A DNA stretch of 39,755 nt from assembly GCA_041481445.1 (NCBI GenBank), contig JBGPBV010000054.1:1-39755 (forward strand), in the 5' to 3' direction. This document shows positions 39,585 through 39,755 of the stretch, piece after piece; the first letter of the stretch is position 1, and each line of letters opens with the position of its first letter. The notes below the pieces were generated by a model that ran no database searches, was not told where the DNA came from, and saw nothing but the letters and a program-made list of their open reading frames with translations. This stretch comes from AA29 sp041481445. Lineage in GTDB: Bacteria; Acidobacteriota; Vicinamibacteria; Fen-336. The translations under genes were made by a program, and so were the position numbers.

Positions 39585-39755
39585 ATGTCGAACGATACTC
39601 GCATCGCCGTCGACGTGGCAAAGGCCGTTTTCGAGCTCGCGATCTCTGACCGAGCCGGCCACGTCGCTCGCCGGGAACGCCTCCCGCGAGCCCAGTTCCT
39701 GGCCTTCATGGCGCAGCAGCCGCCGGCGACCGTCGTCATGGAAGCGTGCGGATCC
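39585..39755 (+). CDS. IS110-family transposase (N-terminal fragment, cut by window end)
   Basis: The first 57 residues are visible. They begin MSNDTRIAVDVAKAVFELAI and continue to ATVVMEACGS at the edge. The Asp in IAVDVAKAVFELA and the Glu in VVMEA are the first two acidic residues of the DEDD (RuvC-like) catalytic set of IS110/IS1111/IS900-type recombinases. These enzymes use a tyrosine-independent DEDD plus serine mechanism and, in the IS110 group, a non-coding bridge RNA. AGGAGGAG lies 7 nt before the ATG. The gene is intact as far as it goes. Whether it belongs to the IS110 or IS1111 group cannot be told without the C-terminal half. Confidence 0.85.
   Translation, partial: MSNDTRIAVDVAKAVFELAISDRAGHVARRERLPRAQFLAFMAQQPPATVVMEACGS

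Overview
The window is a very GC-rich, gene-dense bacterial chromosome segment with roughly 36 genes, mostly short intergenic gaps and a strong G/C bias at third codon positions. The mix of families suggests an Acidobacteriota-like soil or sediment bacterium: a large secreted sortilin/VPS10-type beta-propeller protein, several Pkn2-type Ser/Thr kinases with PEGA domains, a kinase-TonB C-terminal fusion, a GAF/sigma-54 activator, DUF4097 and CSLREA/choice-of-anchor-Q proteins. The phylum is an inference; no rRNA or tRNA gene was found to confirm it.

Layout. 1-5112: a partial secreted CSLREA protein, a SpoIIE-type phosphatase, and transketolase. 5200-10650: a zinc-ribbon kinase with PEGA tail, a TPR-type exported protein, a lipoprotein, a GAF sigma-54-type activator and, divergent from it, a lone tandem-domain bacterial microcompartment shell protein (BMC-T). 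10805-16823: a small secreted Pro/Ala/Lys protein, a methyltransferase, the giant propeller protein and fumarase (overlapping by ATGA). 16830-22013: a zinc-ribbon protein, ridA-dtd, a kinase, a 7Fe-type ferredoxin, and a kinase-PEGA-TonB_C fusion. 22133-29167: an apparently frameshifted small gene, a membrane protein, rtcB, a cold-shock protein, a DHH phosphoesterase, a type II (archaeal/eukaryotic-type) methionine aminopeptidase, a small basic protein, a SUI1 homologue, an SDR and an alpha/beta hydrolase. 29171-39755: a di-heme cytochrome c, oligopeptidase B and a PaaZ/BoxD-like aldehyde dehydrogenase, an ECF sigma/membrane protein/secreted protein operon, adenosine deaminase, a YhhN-like membrane protein, DUF2252, DUF4097, and the start of an IS110-family transposase cut off by the window end.

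Most notable system. Between the sigma-54-type activator gene (8468-10039) and the downstream lipoprotein gene (7776-8273), both on the minus strand, lies an exact consensus sigma-54 promoter (TGGCAC-N5-TTGCT, 8348-8363). About 100 bp upstream of its predicted start lie two tandem dyads of identical design, GTTCG-N5-CGAAC (8427-8441 and 8446-8460). This looks like a complete activator, enhancer, promoter and target module. The activator is divergent from the orphan BMC-T gene across a shared near-palindromic -10 element. It also carries GAFTEA in place of the usual GAFTGA sigma-54 contact loop.

A second recurring theme is that many start codons lie only 6-10 nt after a -10 element, several of them preceded by TG at the extended -10 position. 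This predicts leaderless or nearly leaderless mRNAs as a common mode of expression here.
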